Source: Apoda limacodes (Eukaryota > Arthropoda > Insecta > Lepidoptera > Limacodidae). From it: a DNA stretch of 64,000 nt. The stretch is from positions 24,823,901 to 24,887,900 of the forward strand of contig OX291549.1 in the NCBI GenBank assembly GCA_946406115.1. The letters run 5' to 3'. The notes below the pieces were generated by a model. The model was given only the letters and a program-made list of their open reading frames with translations, searched no databases and had not been told where the DNA came from. The translations under genes and the position numbers were made by a program. This document shows positions 22,486 through 33,545 of this stretch, piece after piece (the stretch's first letter is position 1; each line of letters begins with the position of its first letter).

Positions 22486-25299
22486 TTATTTATCTTGTGT
22501 CAATAGATCAGCAATGTATGGCACAGCTTTATCAAATTTAGTATGTATATTATAAACACATCTCTGGATCAATAGATAGATGTGGTCTGAAGCCAAAGGG
22601 TATGAGGCGTGGAACGTATGATAACACTTGAATAATGTGTGTAATGACTTAATTGCAGATGAAAAGGTGTACCTTATTTTATCTACTACAAGGTAGAATT
22701 TAAAATTATCATCATTGCCAAAATATAAAATGAAAGGTTGCACACATTTTTGATTCTGACTGGCTTTTGTTAAAATTTCTTCTATTTTTGTTGAAATATC
22801 ACCAGGTTTCTGAAAAAAAAAAATTGTTTATGTTTCTGACTAATCTAATGTTATCTCAGCAGAGTTATACACATTATAAAAGTGTAATTATGTTAATCTA
22901 ATCTAAATGTAGCCAGTATGATTGGGAAAAGTATGTGACACTGCTATGTTAGCCCAATTGATAACCATCACCATTGGATGGATAACCATTTCTGGGGAAA
23001 TTTAAACTTGAATGTCTCTATTTGAGGCTCTGCTCTGCTGTGCATTAAATTAAGATAGTTGTTTTATGTACTGTACTGGGCTTCTCTTAAGCAAGGTGCA
23101 ATTAGCTGCAATTTTATTAGGTTTGCACTATGCCTTAATGATATTTTCACAAGCTGTTGATTTTTATGAGTACTTGGACTGGAATCAAAGTTTGTTTATG
23201 TTTGTCTTACACATGTATAATAATAAAAGTAAGTATAATAGGTACCAGTGCGCACGCAACCTGATTTGCTTACAAAATATGAATAATATATAAATTCAAA
23301 AATTACTTGAACATGTACTACAAATCCTTCCTGGCATTCAAGTATGGAAAATTTAGTTTTCTTGTTCAATCTACCTCTTGGCGGTATTAAATGGCAGAGA
23401 AGTTTTATTTGAGCAAATATTTTGTTATCTGTAACAAAGATAAACATAAATATAAAATGATAAAAGAAAATCTTACAATGAAATAAAACTGAGGCTATTC
23501 TGATACCTTTTCATTTGCAGTGAAGCTCTGAAGCTCTGTTATTAGAGACAATGTAACTTCATCTTTGATATTTGGTCGATTTTTAATCACTTTATCGACG
23601 AAAGAATCCCACTTTGTATACAAGCAACAATTTCGGGATGGGTACAAATTATCAAAGTCATAATAAATCTGCAAAATATAATATGCACATTATATTAAGC
23701 TGTAGAATAATCCAGTATTTTTAGGTAGGACTAAACAAGATCTTTAAAAAAATCTTATGGTTTATTTTTGACTTAATATTTGTTGTGTGGTAGGAAGTGA
23801 TAGTAGATGTTAGACAATATAATAATAATAATATTTTTAGTATTTTTAATATGTAGTCCTACACTAAGCAAAGCTTGTACTATGAAAACCTGACATAGTT
23901 GAAGCTTTGCTTGCAGACAGACAGAAACTTAGATACTTTTTTTTTATAAATACTAATATATAGTAAACATTGAGACTCTTGTTTGTCCAGTGCGGGGACC
24001 AAACCCGCACCCTATGCACAGAAACGGCTCACATTACCAACTAGGCTACTAGGGAGTCTATATCTATATAGTCAATAGCATAGCACAAGTGTTAAAAAGA
24101 CAAACATTGTGCAATGGCATACAATTCTTTTTATGTGACAGAAACATACTGCTTAAATATAACCACCACCACACATGATCCTGTACACAGTGCTTGTATT
24201 GAGAGTGACAGGATAAGTGTGGTTGTTGTATTTTAGCGGGACAGGAGTTTTGTTAAAGTTTTGGTACATACATTTACACATATTGTTTTTTCAGGTTAAC
24301 TTTACTGGGTTATAGTAACTTTAAAGGCTGAAAACTTTTGTGGAAAGTAACACAGAGAAATAATTAAAATAATAAGTGATAAAAAATATACTCACTAATT
24401 AGCAACATAGGTAAATATGTGGCGAATAATAACATCTGTTAATTGTGCCCTATGTCTATTTGTAAGACATTTATTAAGTTCATAGTATTGTAAAATTGAT
24501 TTTCCACATGGAGATGTATTAAGTAAAGTCTTCAACTCGAAGTCTGGAAAATTTGGTGTGATCGGTGTGAAGAGATCACTCACAGAGTCTAATGCACTGT
24601 TATCAAAAATATCCAACTCTGGAACTGTTTCAGATGAAGCAACTGTGCTAACAGAAGCTGTATCAGTCTGTAAATACAAAAATGAATGTAATTTCATGCA
24701 CAAAAATAGGTTTTTCCTTGCTAGTTAAACTGATCCTTCTGGTGGGAATAGTGAAACGGGGCACAAGGCCAAAAAACCCTTGTTTTTTCGTTTCTTTGCT
24801 TTTTCATACCCCATACCTTGAATACAAATTCAGAATGCACTACTCTGGTTGGGATGAACAATGGGGGCGCTGAGAAAAAAAGACAGAAAATTTTCCCCTT
24901 TTAGTTACTCTGACCACGACTCTATTTATTACTTTGGAATTCCGGCTTGGAATTGGTACATGTAACAAATACTATCTAAGAACATACCGTTGCAGTAAGA
25001 TATTCGTTTATATTATTCTTCAGGTATATCCTTATACCTATGGCCGGGCATAATTCTTTTAGAAGATTGTCAGTTAGATACTTCAGATGCTGCACCTCTA
25101 ATCCATTTTCTGAAAATAGTTAATAAAAAAAATAATTCAAAGCTTTTTGTCGCAACGGTTCAACAAAATGGCGACGAGTGCGGGGCGTCCCATGACAAAT
25201 CGAAACGTTGTCGTAAAAGCATAATTAATTACCTTTAAACTTAGTGATGATAGATTCTTCTATTTCCCTTTTTTTCAGCAAATCCTGTAAATCCTCCAT
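22486..25299 (-). CDS. Gene A: SAM-domain (SAMD3-like) protein, six exons
   Basis: Exons on the minus strand: 25299-25233, 25109-24988, 24667-24396, 23668-23507, 23428-23307, 22809-22486; all have AG acceptors and GT donors. Together they encode about 354 residues. Exons 1-2 give a SAM-like helical domain (FKENGLEVQHLKYL...LLKELCPAIG). Exon 3 has an acidic linker then LTDVIIRHIFTYV. Exon 4 has IYYDFDNLYP and KWDSFVDKVIKN; exon 5 has LLCHLIPPRGRL; exon 6 has QPFILYFG, a YTFSSAIKSLHTLFKCYH segment and IQRCVYNIHTK before the stop. This order resembles animal SAMD3-like proteins of unknown function, known in many copies in fish and other animals (recalled, not searched). Exons 1-2-3 and 5-6 join in phase. 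Exon 3 to 4 would create a stop, and exon 4 to 5 is out of phase by one base, so an exon is missing or the gene is damaged. AATAAA overlaps the stop. Confidence 0.6.
23826..24065 (-). mobile_element. SINE family S in an intron of gene A
   Basis: On the minus strand the head reads TAGCCTAGTTGGTAATG (A-box-like) and GGGTGCGGGTTTGGTCCCCG (B-box-like), as in a tRNA-derived SINE. The body has TCATAGTACAAGCTTTGC and TAGTGTAGGACTACATATT, and it ends in an ATT/AAT tract. It lies between exons 3 and 4 of gene A, in the same orientation, exactly where an exon seems to be missing. Confidence 0.75.
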
Positions 25300-26394
25300 T
25301 GTTGATTCGGGCACTTTTAACTAAATTATTTAAATAAATTATGAAACTAAAAACTGTTAATATTTTGATTTTCGTTTCACTACTACCAGTGTTGCCAGCT
25401 TAAATTTTTAGAAATGGCTAAATAACAATTAAGATCTAAAAATAAGCTAAAAAAGAGCTAGATTAACAAAAAAAGCAAACATATTAAAGACCATATTATA
25501 TATATAAAATCCTAAAATCGATTTTTGCTTTGCGCCCCCTTTTCTTTATTTCAACTTTTTCATACAAAGTATGAATAACAAATATTGCTGATACATACAT
25601 ATGTGACTAGACTAGGGGTCTACATCACTTTTACAAGATAACATAAGTCATACTGAGTTTTTTGTGCTCCTTAACTGTAACCTTCCCCACCGTTGTTTTT
25701 TTTTACTGAGACCGAGCCTAAAATTAAATTAGTTCCGTATTTGTAGCAGCAGGATAGCAAATACATTTTTTACAGTACAGAAACAAACTTCACAAAATTC
25801 TATCCTAGTAGAGTGACTTTTTGAACGTGGCCCTGCGTACACTATAATAGGTACTACACGCCTAAAAATAGTATACTATGGCCAAGAAGCTTATATTGAT
25901 ACCACATAGAGGCTTTTTTCCTCACTTGTCAGTCGTTCGTTTAGCAATATCAATATTTTTGTGTCGCTTGTAACAAACTGTCAAGCGTTCGTTAACGATT
26001 ACGATTATTTTTGTTACTTTTGCCATCGAAAAACGCCACTTTAGACCCATGTCCGGATGTGGGTCTAAAATGTAAATCTGTCAAACTCTTGAGTGATAAT
26101 AAGTCGCTGTGATAAGCAGGTTACAATAGAAGTATAGAATTTTCGCTGCATGGAAGTAATTTTATTTAGTAGTAGTAAAAAAAATATTTGGATTTAGTGA
26201 AATTGCGAGTTCTATTACAATTAATTTCTAAATATTCTAAAAAGCAAACGTCATCAACCGTTCGTTTTGCAAAACCAAAAATTTTATCAATAACGTTTGA
26301 AAGTTATAATTTTAGAACTACTTATTTTTTTTAAATTTCGTTGTTGCGCTGCTGCCGCGTGAAAAAAGTATAAACAGTCAAACAAATATAGTTA
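25300..26394. other. Upstream region of gene A; no other gene
   Basis: The likely promoter and 5' UTR of gene A lie just above 25300 on the minus strand, but no clear TATA box or initiator was picked out. Further up is AT-rich DNA with a perfect hairpin (10-base stem TTTAGACCCA, 26040-26069). Confidence 0.4.
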
Positions 26395-26600
26395 ATCCTC
26401 TTGGAACCTTAGGATTTTCCGAGACAAAAAGTAGCCTATGTCGTACCTAATTTTATCTCAATTAGATGCTTCGTTGCGACGGAACTCTTGATCGGGATAA
26501 AAAGTATCCTATGTCACTCTCTCTCATTTGGATGCTCTGTAGCGACTTGAAAGAGTGACAAACAAACAAACACAGTTCCACATTTAAGATATTAGTATGA
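26395..26600 (+). repeat. Family D copy
   Basis: Blocks AAAAGTAGCCTATGTCGTAC, GAACTCTTGATCGGGATAAAA, AAGTATCCTATGTCACTC and AGAGTGACAAACAAACAAAC, all common in the family D/F retroelement tails. Confidence 0.55.
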
Positions 26601-28019
26601 GTAGATATACAAATTAATTTTCATGTTAATTCCTTAATATGTTTTCAAAAAAAAAAACTAATATGTTTTCTAATCCATTGCTGTAGAAATAAACTTTACG
26701 TCAAATCAATAAGGAACGTCACGTCACGTCCGATGAGACGACGAAAATCGCGTTTTTATTCTAATTAAATATTGTTAGCAGCATCTATATAACATCGATG
26801 GTCTTTATTTTTTAGATTTATTTTTTAAGCCGCTGAATGGTCTTGACACTTCAAACAATAATTTAAGAATTTCATTTCTTCATGTTATGCATTGAGTCTT
26901 GACTGGAGAATTGATTTCGGAACAACGGAGCAACCAATAATTGTTTACTTGACAGAAGAATTAAATTCTTGACTGCGGACCAATCAAATCAAAGTCTATT
27001 TATCAAGGGTCTATTTGTCTTTAAAAGCATAATGTTACCAGTTTTTAATACTTTTCCAATATATAACGTAATTCAAGTGATATTTGGATATTTTTCTTGT
27101 AAATCTTACAAGTTTATAAAATATCTGACTGATTCAAAATTCTTTGCTTATTGTCCAAGATTTGTATGAGGTAGGTACACAATATTCTGTTCATGTGGTC
27201 AGGGGGGATCCAGAATTTATTTCTGGGGGGCACAAGGGCCACACGGGCAAGGAGTGTGAGATTACATTTCATTTGTGGAATTCATTGTAAGTAGGTATAT
27301 CAGAAATATACGTGTTATAAAGATTTGAAGTTGTTGCCTTAGCCATTGTTTGTCTTTACTACAGGGACACGCGTCTCATTAGGGAAAGGTGGGTGTAGCC
27401 ATAAGGTCCTTTCACATCTGACGGAAAACACGTCGCGTGTCTTTGCGTTGCTTAAAATGTATAGTGGGTTTTTTTCGGCCTTTATTCTTTTCATTCTTAA
27501 TCGGCATTATAAGGAAAAAGATCGGCAATGCTAGTTTGCAATCCTGTGACAGCTACATCTGCACATGCAAATTAATTAACATAGAGTTTTAATATTTAGC
27601 AGCGCTGTTGCTTTTTATTCTGGCATCTGGCCAAATAGATTGATTGCTTTATTTTTCTTGTGGACTGACTGTTCCCGGTGTTTCCTCGTGGATGGGTCCC
27701 ATTAATCGGTCCACGAGGACAACCTATTCTTCACGGTACCAGTGCCTTATACTTTCATATAGGTAATCTACCTTTTGTATATACGTATAACATTGCATCT
27801 TTTTTTAGTATTGCATGGTGCCCTATCCAGCTGTAAATTAATAATACGGGCGATGCGAGAGGGACAAAGTCATAGTGTGGCAGTAGATGTCTCTTGATAG
27901 GTATTGGCTGCATACTGCTAGTAGCTTTGTCTCTTTCTAGGGAGTAGTTATCGCCTGGAGTAGTTAGTGCCCAAACTCTACACTGCGCCGCCTGTTTCAC
28001 CGCTAAACCTTAGGGTAAC
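26601..28019. other. Gene-free stretch
   Basis: No gene recognised. Contains an imperfect hairpin CCTCGTGGA...TCCACGAGG near 27686-27722. The GC-richer part from 27830 may belong to the LINE remnant that follows. Confidence 0.4.
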
Positions 28020-28865
28020 TGAATCTCTACTGGATCTAGGAGAAATGCTGAACAGCTTTGTCTGTTGCCCCAGACAAATAGGTCTAAAGATAAACGTTAA
28101 CATGATAAAGGTCATGACTAATGCTCATGTTGACTTAAGACAAGTGGCCGTCGGCAATGTTACAATCAAAGCAGTTTTAAAGTACGCACCACCATCTTTA
28201 TCTAGGGACCTAGCGTCCAGGGGTACTGCGCATCTTTGCGCTAGATCCCGGGCGGCGCCGCAAGGCTCGCAGGACTATCAGCATTCGGCACTAAAGTCCA
28301 AAGGGCGCCAGGGTAGCGCTTGTATCCAAGCGCTACATAGGCTAGAGATGGCACTGGTACACTTGGTAGAAACAACTTCGACAAGAAAGCAGATAGAAGA
28401 ATTCAGTTGGGCTGGGTGGCGCTAAGAAAGTTGGGACAGGTCTTCACGAAGCCTATACGTCAATGCTTGAAGATGTAAATCTTTAATCGTTGCATTTTGC
28501 TTCTAATGCCCTATGCCAAGGACACGTTGACACTGACAGTCGGCCTAATCCACAAGTGAAATTTGCTCAGTGAGCTGTGGAAGGTGCTATGCTCGGAGTT
28601 TCTTTGTAGAATATGACCAGAAATTAGGAAATTCGACAACGGAATATGCATGTTAAAGTGGCAACGGGCAGAGCTATGACACTGAATCGATGGCCATTGA
28701 AATAGACGAGTACTAAAGTGAGATCCCGGCTCCGTAAGTGCAACGTAGTTGCCCCTCAGCTAGATGGAACCATGACTTTGTAAAAGGTTGCCGGAAGAAG
28801 CTGGATAAGAAAATTGGAGAATTAAGTGTGGTGGCGTTCATTAGAAAAAGGCTATGGTCTTAAAT
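28020..28865 (+). mobile_element. Decayed RTE-like LINE, RT C-terminal part
   Basis: Recognisable blocks run in order: LGEMLNSF and GLKINVNMIKVMTNAHV (28079-28135), VAVGNVTIKAV, then after an interruption QIEEFSWAGW, VFTKPIRQCLK (another frame), TLTVGLIHK (28530-28556), LKWQRAEL, and a final VGGVH-like block. This is the order at the end of RTE-type reverse transcriptases of Lepidoptera. Many stops and frame changes show it is dead. A GC-rich segment of about 200 bp (28178-28383) interrupts it. A 152-residue frame spanning the join is an accident of the interruption. Confidence 0.75.
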
Positions 28866-28889
28866 CTATGGTATGTATCCGCCCTTGTA

Positions 28890-29755
28890 TGAGGCATCAA
28901 TTAAAGATTATATTTTCTTTAAACAAAACTGTAAATGACTTATAAAAGAGAATATTGCTACTTAGTACAACAGTCTATGGTTCTTTGCCTCACACTACAT
29001 ATTCTTTAATGAAAACGTTAATGATTTCAACATAAAAATATTATTACTTAAAATGCCAGTATATGGTTTCTTTACTTCACACTACATATTTTTTAATCAA
29101 AACTTTAATGACTTTAATATAACAATATTGTTACTTAAAATGTTAGTATGCGGTTCGCTTACTTCACACTACATATTCTTCACACAAAAATTTAATGATT
29201 TCAACAGAAGAATATTGTTACTTAAAATGCCAGTTTATAGTTTCCTCACTTCACACTACATATTCTTTACACAAAACTTTTATGATTTCAACAGAAGAAT
29301 ATTATTACTTAAAATGCCAGTATGTGGTTTCTTTACTTCACACTACATATTCTTTACACAAAACTTTGATGGTTTCATCAGAAGAATATTCTTACTTAAA
29401 ATGCAAGTACGTGGTTTCTTTACTTTACACTACATATTCTTTACACAAAACTTTGATGATTTCATCAGAAGAATATTGTTTCTTAAAATGCAAGTATGTG
29501 GTTTCTTTACTTTACACTATATATTCTTTACACAAAACTTTGATGATTTCATCAGAAGAATATTGTTTCTTAAAATGCAAGTATGTGGTTTCTTTACTTT
29601 ACACTATATATTCTTTACACAAAACTTTGATGATTTCATCAGAAGAATATTGCTTCTTAAAATGCAAGTATGTGGTTTCTTTACTTTACACTACATATTC
29701 TTTAATCAAAACTTTAATGATTTCAACAGAAAAAATTGTTACTTAAACAAACAAA
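28890..29755 (+). repeat. 87-bp tandem array, about ten units
   Basis: The unit (starting near AAAATGCAAGTATGTGG and running through TACATATTCTTTACAC and TTTGATGATTTCATCAGAAG) repeats every 87 bp, more degraded at both ends and nearly identical in the middle (29400-29700). Because 87 is divisible by three, two reading frames stay open across it (255 and 183 residues, units of 29 residues). The 'protein' is a hydrophobic repeat with no recognised domain, so a non-coding minisatellite is the better reading. Confidence 0.85.
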
Positions 29756-30222
29756 CAAAGTTACAAAATATTCTATGTTTTTTTTTTAAACTGCAGAAAA
29801 CTTTCATAAAATTAAAATAAAAACACTTAAGTTTTTTCTAACCGTTAAGGTTTTTGGGAGAATATATTTACTTGGAATTACTCTAAGGTGTATCTTGATT
29901 TAAAGTTTTAATATTTTCTTAAAATAAAACTCCGACATTATTCTGCGAAGAACGCTTTACTTGTTGTAACACTTTGTATATTCTTGAAGTAACACATCCT
30001 TGTATACTTGTAACAAATATGTGAAATTCTTCAAAATAAACCGAAATTATTCGAATTAGCATATATAGTAAGAATATTATTTTCTAAAACCAAATATTTT
30101 GTTATTTTTGATCTAAGAATTTATATTAATTTGAAGAATCTGTATACTTTACTTTAAACAATAAATCTAAGAATATTCACATTCTTGTTTGAACACTATA
30201 TTTGGTGTCTTTTTTTTCAGTG
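29756..30222. mobile_element. Right part of an AT-rich element ending TTTTTTTTCAGTGTAG
   Basis: AT-rich sequence with phrases such as AAGAATATTATTTTC and ending TTTTTTTTCAGTGTAG at 30222. The reverse complement (CTACACTGAAAAAAAAG) resembles the left ends at 18289 and 42265. With the 87-bp array it may form one element, but no left end was found. Confidence 0.45.
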
Positions 30223-32019
30223 TAGATTGCTTTTCTTAAAACGAATGAGTTTGAGCTGCCTCCACTCCGGTAAGTGGCCGTTCCACACTACGTCTTCAAA
30301 ATTGCTGCCTTCAATTAACAACCACACTACGCTATGTGGCCTGCCGTTGCTACTTCTGCTTACTAACCCTTTAAGCTATATTGGTCACTCTATATTCTAT
30401 TTCCATTTTACACAGCCATGTTGGCAATTTGTTTTTGAAAATAGAATATTTTTGTACAATATTATTATATAAATTAAATACACTTATACACTCTATTGCG
30501 TTTATCAGGGGCTGGAGTATAGTTCTTGTTGTAACGTATATCCTCTGTTCGAAACCTGTGACGCAAGAATTCCAAGCATTGCTCTTTCTCTTGTCCGTTG
30601 GGCGATTTAGGTTTATATATAATTAAATTATTATTTGCCAGTATTGCCGTATAATGAGGAGTAACGTTCTACACAGGAACACTGGTAAACCGGATCGTGT
30701 ATGTTACAAGTTTGTACAGAGTTTCAGAACATAATCGTTCCGGATAGGTTATCATCTGCTCATCAGCAAAAATTATTATAGAAGTAGTTGTTTTGTAGGC
30801 AGCTGCTTCTTTCCTGAGTGTCTATTACTGCTCTATAATATCATTTGAAATCATCGATCGACGCAAATATTCGGGAAGGGTTTGCCGAAGTCGGGTTTAG
30901 ACGTTTTTATTTTTTCATTAATGTTTTATTTTAGCAATCTTCCATAGTAAAAAAAATATTATAATGAAATTGAGTTTTTCAAATATTGTGAATGTCCACC
31001 GCCGAAAGGTTAAGTGCTCAGATCTTTAAATTTCTCTTTTCACTCTCATTCCTAATAGCAAGTCGATTCAATTACTAATTTATTATCTTTTCTATTTAAC
31101 ACTTAACACCTTGGCTGAGCAATAGAGATATATAATATCTGGAAGACAGAAGACTTTTACTCACACGAATTAAGCTGTATGCCATTAATTTCCCATCATC
31201 TGTATCGCCTTTAGCTCATTTCGTTCAATTAAACTCTCACTCAGTTGAGTCAGTTCAGTTTCATTTCCATTCCTTCCAGTTTCAATTCAGTTCCGCTCAC
31301 CGCCGCGTCCACGCTTGACGCGTATATGTTGTGAAGTGTTTTTTTTCTTTATTTACATTTTCAAGGGTTCCCTCTTTTAAAGAACTTTAGTGTGCGCTTA
31401 AATGAGACATACCGAAAATTTTGGTTTGTGACTTTCTTCTCGTGGTCATCGTAAGTGTTTCGTTTTTTCGCATTGAACGTAAGTATTTTTTTTGCATTGT
31501 ATATGTGTTATATATATTTTTGGAACTTAGGTTGTTGATGCGGCTTCGTTCACTTCCAAAACAAATAATCAATTAGTGATAGAAGACATAATAACTACGA
31601 ACTACACTATCGTAATAATCTAAAGTCTGTTCGTCTGTTTGTCTTCCACATCGTAATGAAGAATCTAATTAATTTGATTTTTAGCACAGATATTTCTGTG
31701 CTAGAGTGACGAGAATTACAAAGAATATTTTTTATACATGTTAATCAAAAATATTCCTGTAGAAAATCCATGTGCGATGGGCCTTATTTGGCGTGGTCGG
31801 ATTATGTGTGTGCTTTTGTTCACACGATTATGATCCAAATTAACGCATTGTATAGGTTTTTTTATCCCATGCAGTCATAACTTCATGCGGGAATTTAGTT
31901 TTCTGCTTGTGAAACCGCAGGGCACAGCTAGCAAGCAATAAATGCCTCATTTTTTGTGTTATGTTCTGTCTCTCAAGCGCGCAAAAAATCAAATCAACCT
32001 TAGTGCTTAGCAAAGACGG
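30223..32019. other. Gene-free stretch
   Basis: Apparently unique DNA; no supported gene. Contains the initiator-like cluster at 31225-31330 and a perfect hairpin (TAGCACAGA stem, 31682-31703). Confidence 0.4.
31225..31330 (+). promoter_or_regulatory. Cluster of TCAGT initiator-like motifs
   Basis: Several (T)CAGTT motifs (CTCAGTTGAG, GAGTCAGTTCAGTTTC, CAATTCAGTTCCGC) lie in a pyrimidine-rich stretch leading into a small GC-rich patch (CACCGCCGCGTCCACGC). Insect initiators are TCAGT-like, so this could be a transcription start region on the plus strand. No exon follows that I can identify. Confidence 0.2.
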
Positions 32020-32590
32020 TGCACAGCTTATCCTATGTATGTCCTTTTACATCCTTTGAGCTATCTGTACTACCAAACCTTACGTCATCCTGTAGCTTCG
32101 TTGCCACGTTAAAAGTATGACCCGCAGAAAAATGTATTTACGTGGGAACTCTTAATTGGAGTAAAAAGTATTGTTAGTCCTTCTCCGTTCCTTCAACTAT
32201 CCATATTCTGAACCTATGTGTCCCGGTGCTTCTTAAAGTAATAGTAACCCGCGGCATCACTTGCTAGAAAATCTATTCCCGTTGGAACTCTCGATCAGGA
32301 TAAAATGATTGTGTTGTCCTTCTTCGTTCCTTCAGCTATCCTCGTACCAAATCACCCGCAGATGAATATATTTGTGTACGAACTTTCAATTGGGTTAAAA
32401 TAATTCATTGTATCTCTCTGTCTTTACATTTATCTCATCAAGTAAATTGCATGTAGAGTGAAAACGAGAGGGAAAGTGTTCCAAAAAAAAAATCCCGTGG
32501 GAACTCTCAATCGGAATAAAAACTATTCTATAGCCTTCTCAGTCCCTTCAACTGACTGTGCCAAAAATCAGGTCACCAAGATCTTTTGTT
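32020..32590 (+). repeat. Irregular tandem array of retroelement-tail units
   Basis: Four or more units carry GGGAACTCT(TAATTGG/CAATCGG)...TAAAA then a CCTTCT(C)CGTTCCTTCAACTAT-type phrase; the GGAACT motif falls near 32143, 32284, 32378 and 32499, a spacing of about 95-140 bp. The phrases resemble family D tails (compare 26395-26600). Confidence 0.6.
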
Positions 32591-32745
32591 GTAACGTAAA
32601 GGAATACCTAGTGAATTTTTCTCCCGACTTACAAATATTTCAATTTTGATCTAAGAACTTATTTTATTTAATAAACTTATTTAATCAAAGTAGAATTAAG
32701 CTACTAAAGGAATAATGTAGCTCTTTAAAAGAAAAAGAAATTTAA

Positions 32746-33188
32746 AATCGGCCAAGTGCGAGTCGGACTCGCGCACGTAGGGTTCCGTACCATTATCTAT
32801 AAAAACGGTAAAAAAACATGTTTGTTGTATGCAAGCCTCCCTTAAATGTTGGTTTTATTTTAATTTAATTATTTGTTTCAAAGTGACTGTATAACTTAAT
32901 ATTGTGCTGAATATTTTTAGCGTCAACCTGTTGCCGTTATCAATAACCAGAAAAATTGAGCAAAAAAAAAAACAAGTTTGTTGTATGGGAGCCCCCTTAA
33001 CTATTTATTTAATTCTATTTTTTAGTATTAGTTGTTATAGCGGCAACAGAAATACATGTTCTGTGAAAATTTCATCTGTCTTACTATCACGGTTCATGAG
33101 ATACAGCCTGGTGACAGACGGACGGACGGACAGCGGAGTCTTAGTAATAGGTTTCCGCTAATTACCTTTTGGGTACGGAATCCTAAAA
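32746..33188 (-). repeat. Family B dispersed repeat, full-length, minus orientation
   Basis: Begins AAATCGGCCAAGTGCGAGTC, GGACTCGCGCACGTAGGGTT, CCGTACCATTATC and ends TTGGGTACGGAATCC. Both terminal blocks are present. A short frame inside (85 residues) is repeat-derived. Confidence 0.85.
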
Positions 33189-33254
33189 ATTGGTTTAGTA
33201 GTTGCAGAGATTACCCCTACATACAAATCAACTAAAAATACCCTTTTTATAATC

Positions 33255-33545
33255 CTTCCTGCTAAAGTTTGGATGTTTGTTACTCAATCTCGCTTTAGCC
33301 ACTGGACGGAATTAAACTTGTCAAACATATATTAATATAGTTTAGGTCCTGGAATAGGACACAGGCTACTTTTATCCTGAAAAATTAAATAGTACCCGCA
33401 AAAATGACTATAACCGAGCTTAAACGAGCTATAGATACAGCTATAGCTTGCTATAGCAAACTTCATTAGAATATTAAAGGAGTTAATTAAGGAATTTCAC
33501 GCCGATAACCGAATTTAGGGCGGGTGGAGCCGCTGGCAAAATCTT
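33255..33545 (+). repeat. Family D copy
   Basis: Starts CTAAAGTTTGGATGTTTGTT, has ACAGGCTACTTTTATCCTG, and ends CCGAATTTAGGGCGGGTGG AGCCGCTGGCAAAA. Compare 37045 and 41150. Confidence 0.7.

Noticed and set aside
27967..28425. 152-residue frame as a novel gene
   Set aside because: Its middle and end mix a decayed RTE-type RT with an unrelated GC-rich block, so the frame is accidental.
29053..29820. 255-residue open frame that could be called a repetitive membrane protein
   Set aside because: It is an 87-bp tandem array whose unit is divisible by three; a second frame is equally open, and outer units decay like non-coding DNA.
30218..30270. Exon between TTTTTTTTCAG and CCG|GTAAGT
   Set aside because: The apparent acceptor is the terminus of an AT-rich element, and the open frame is only about 16 residues.
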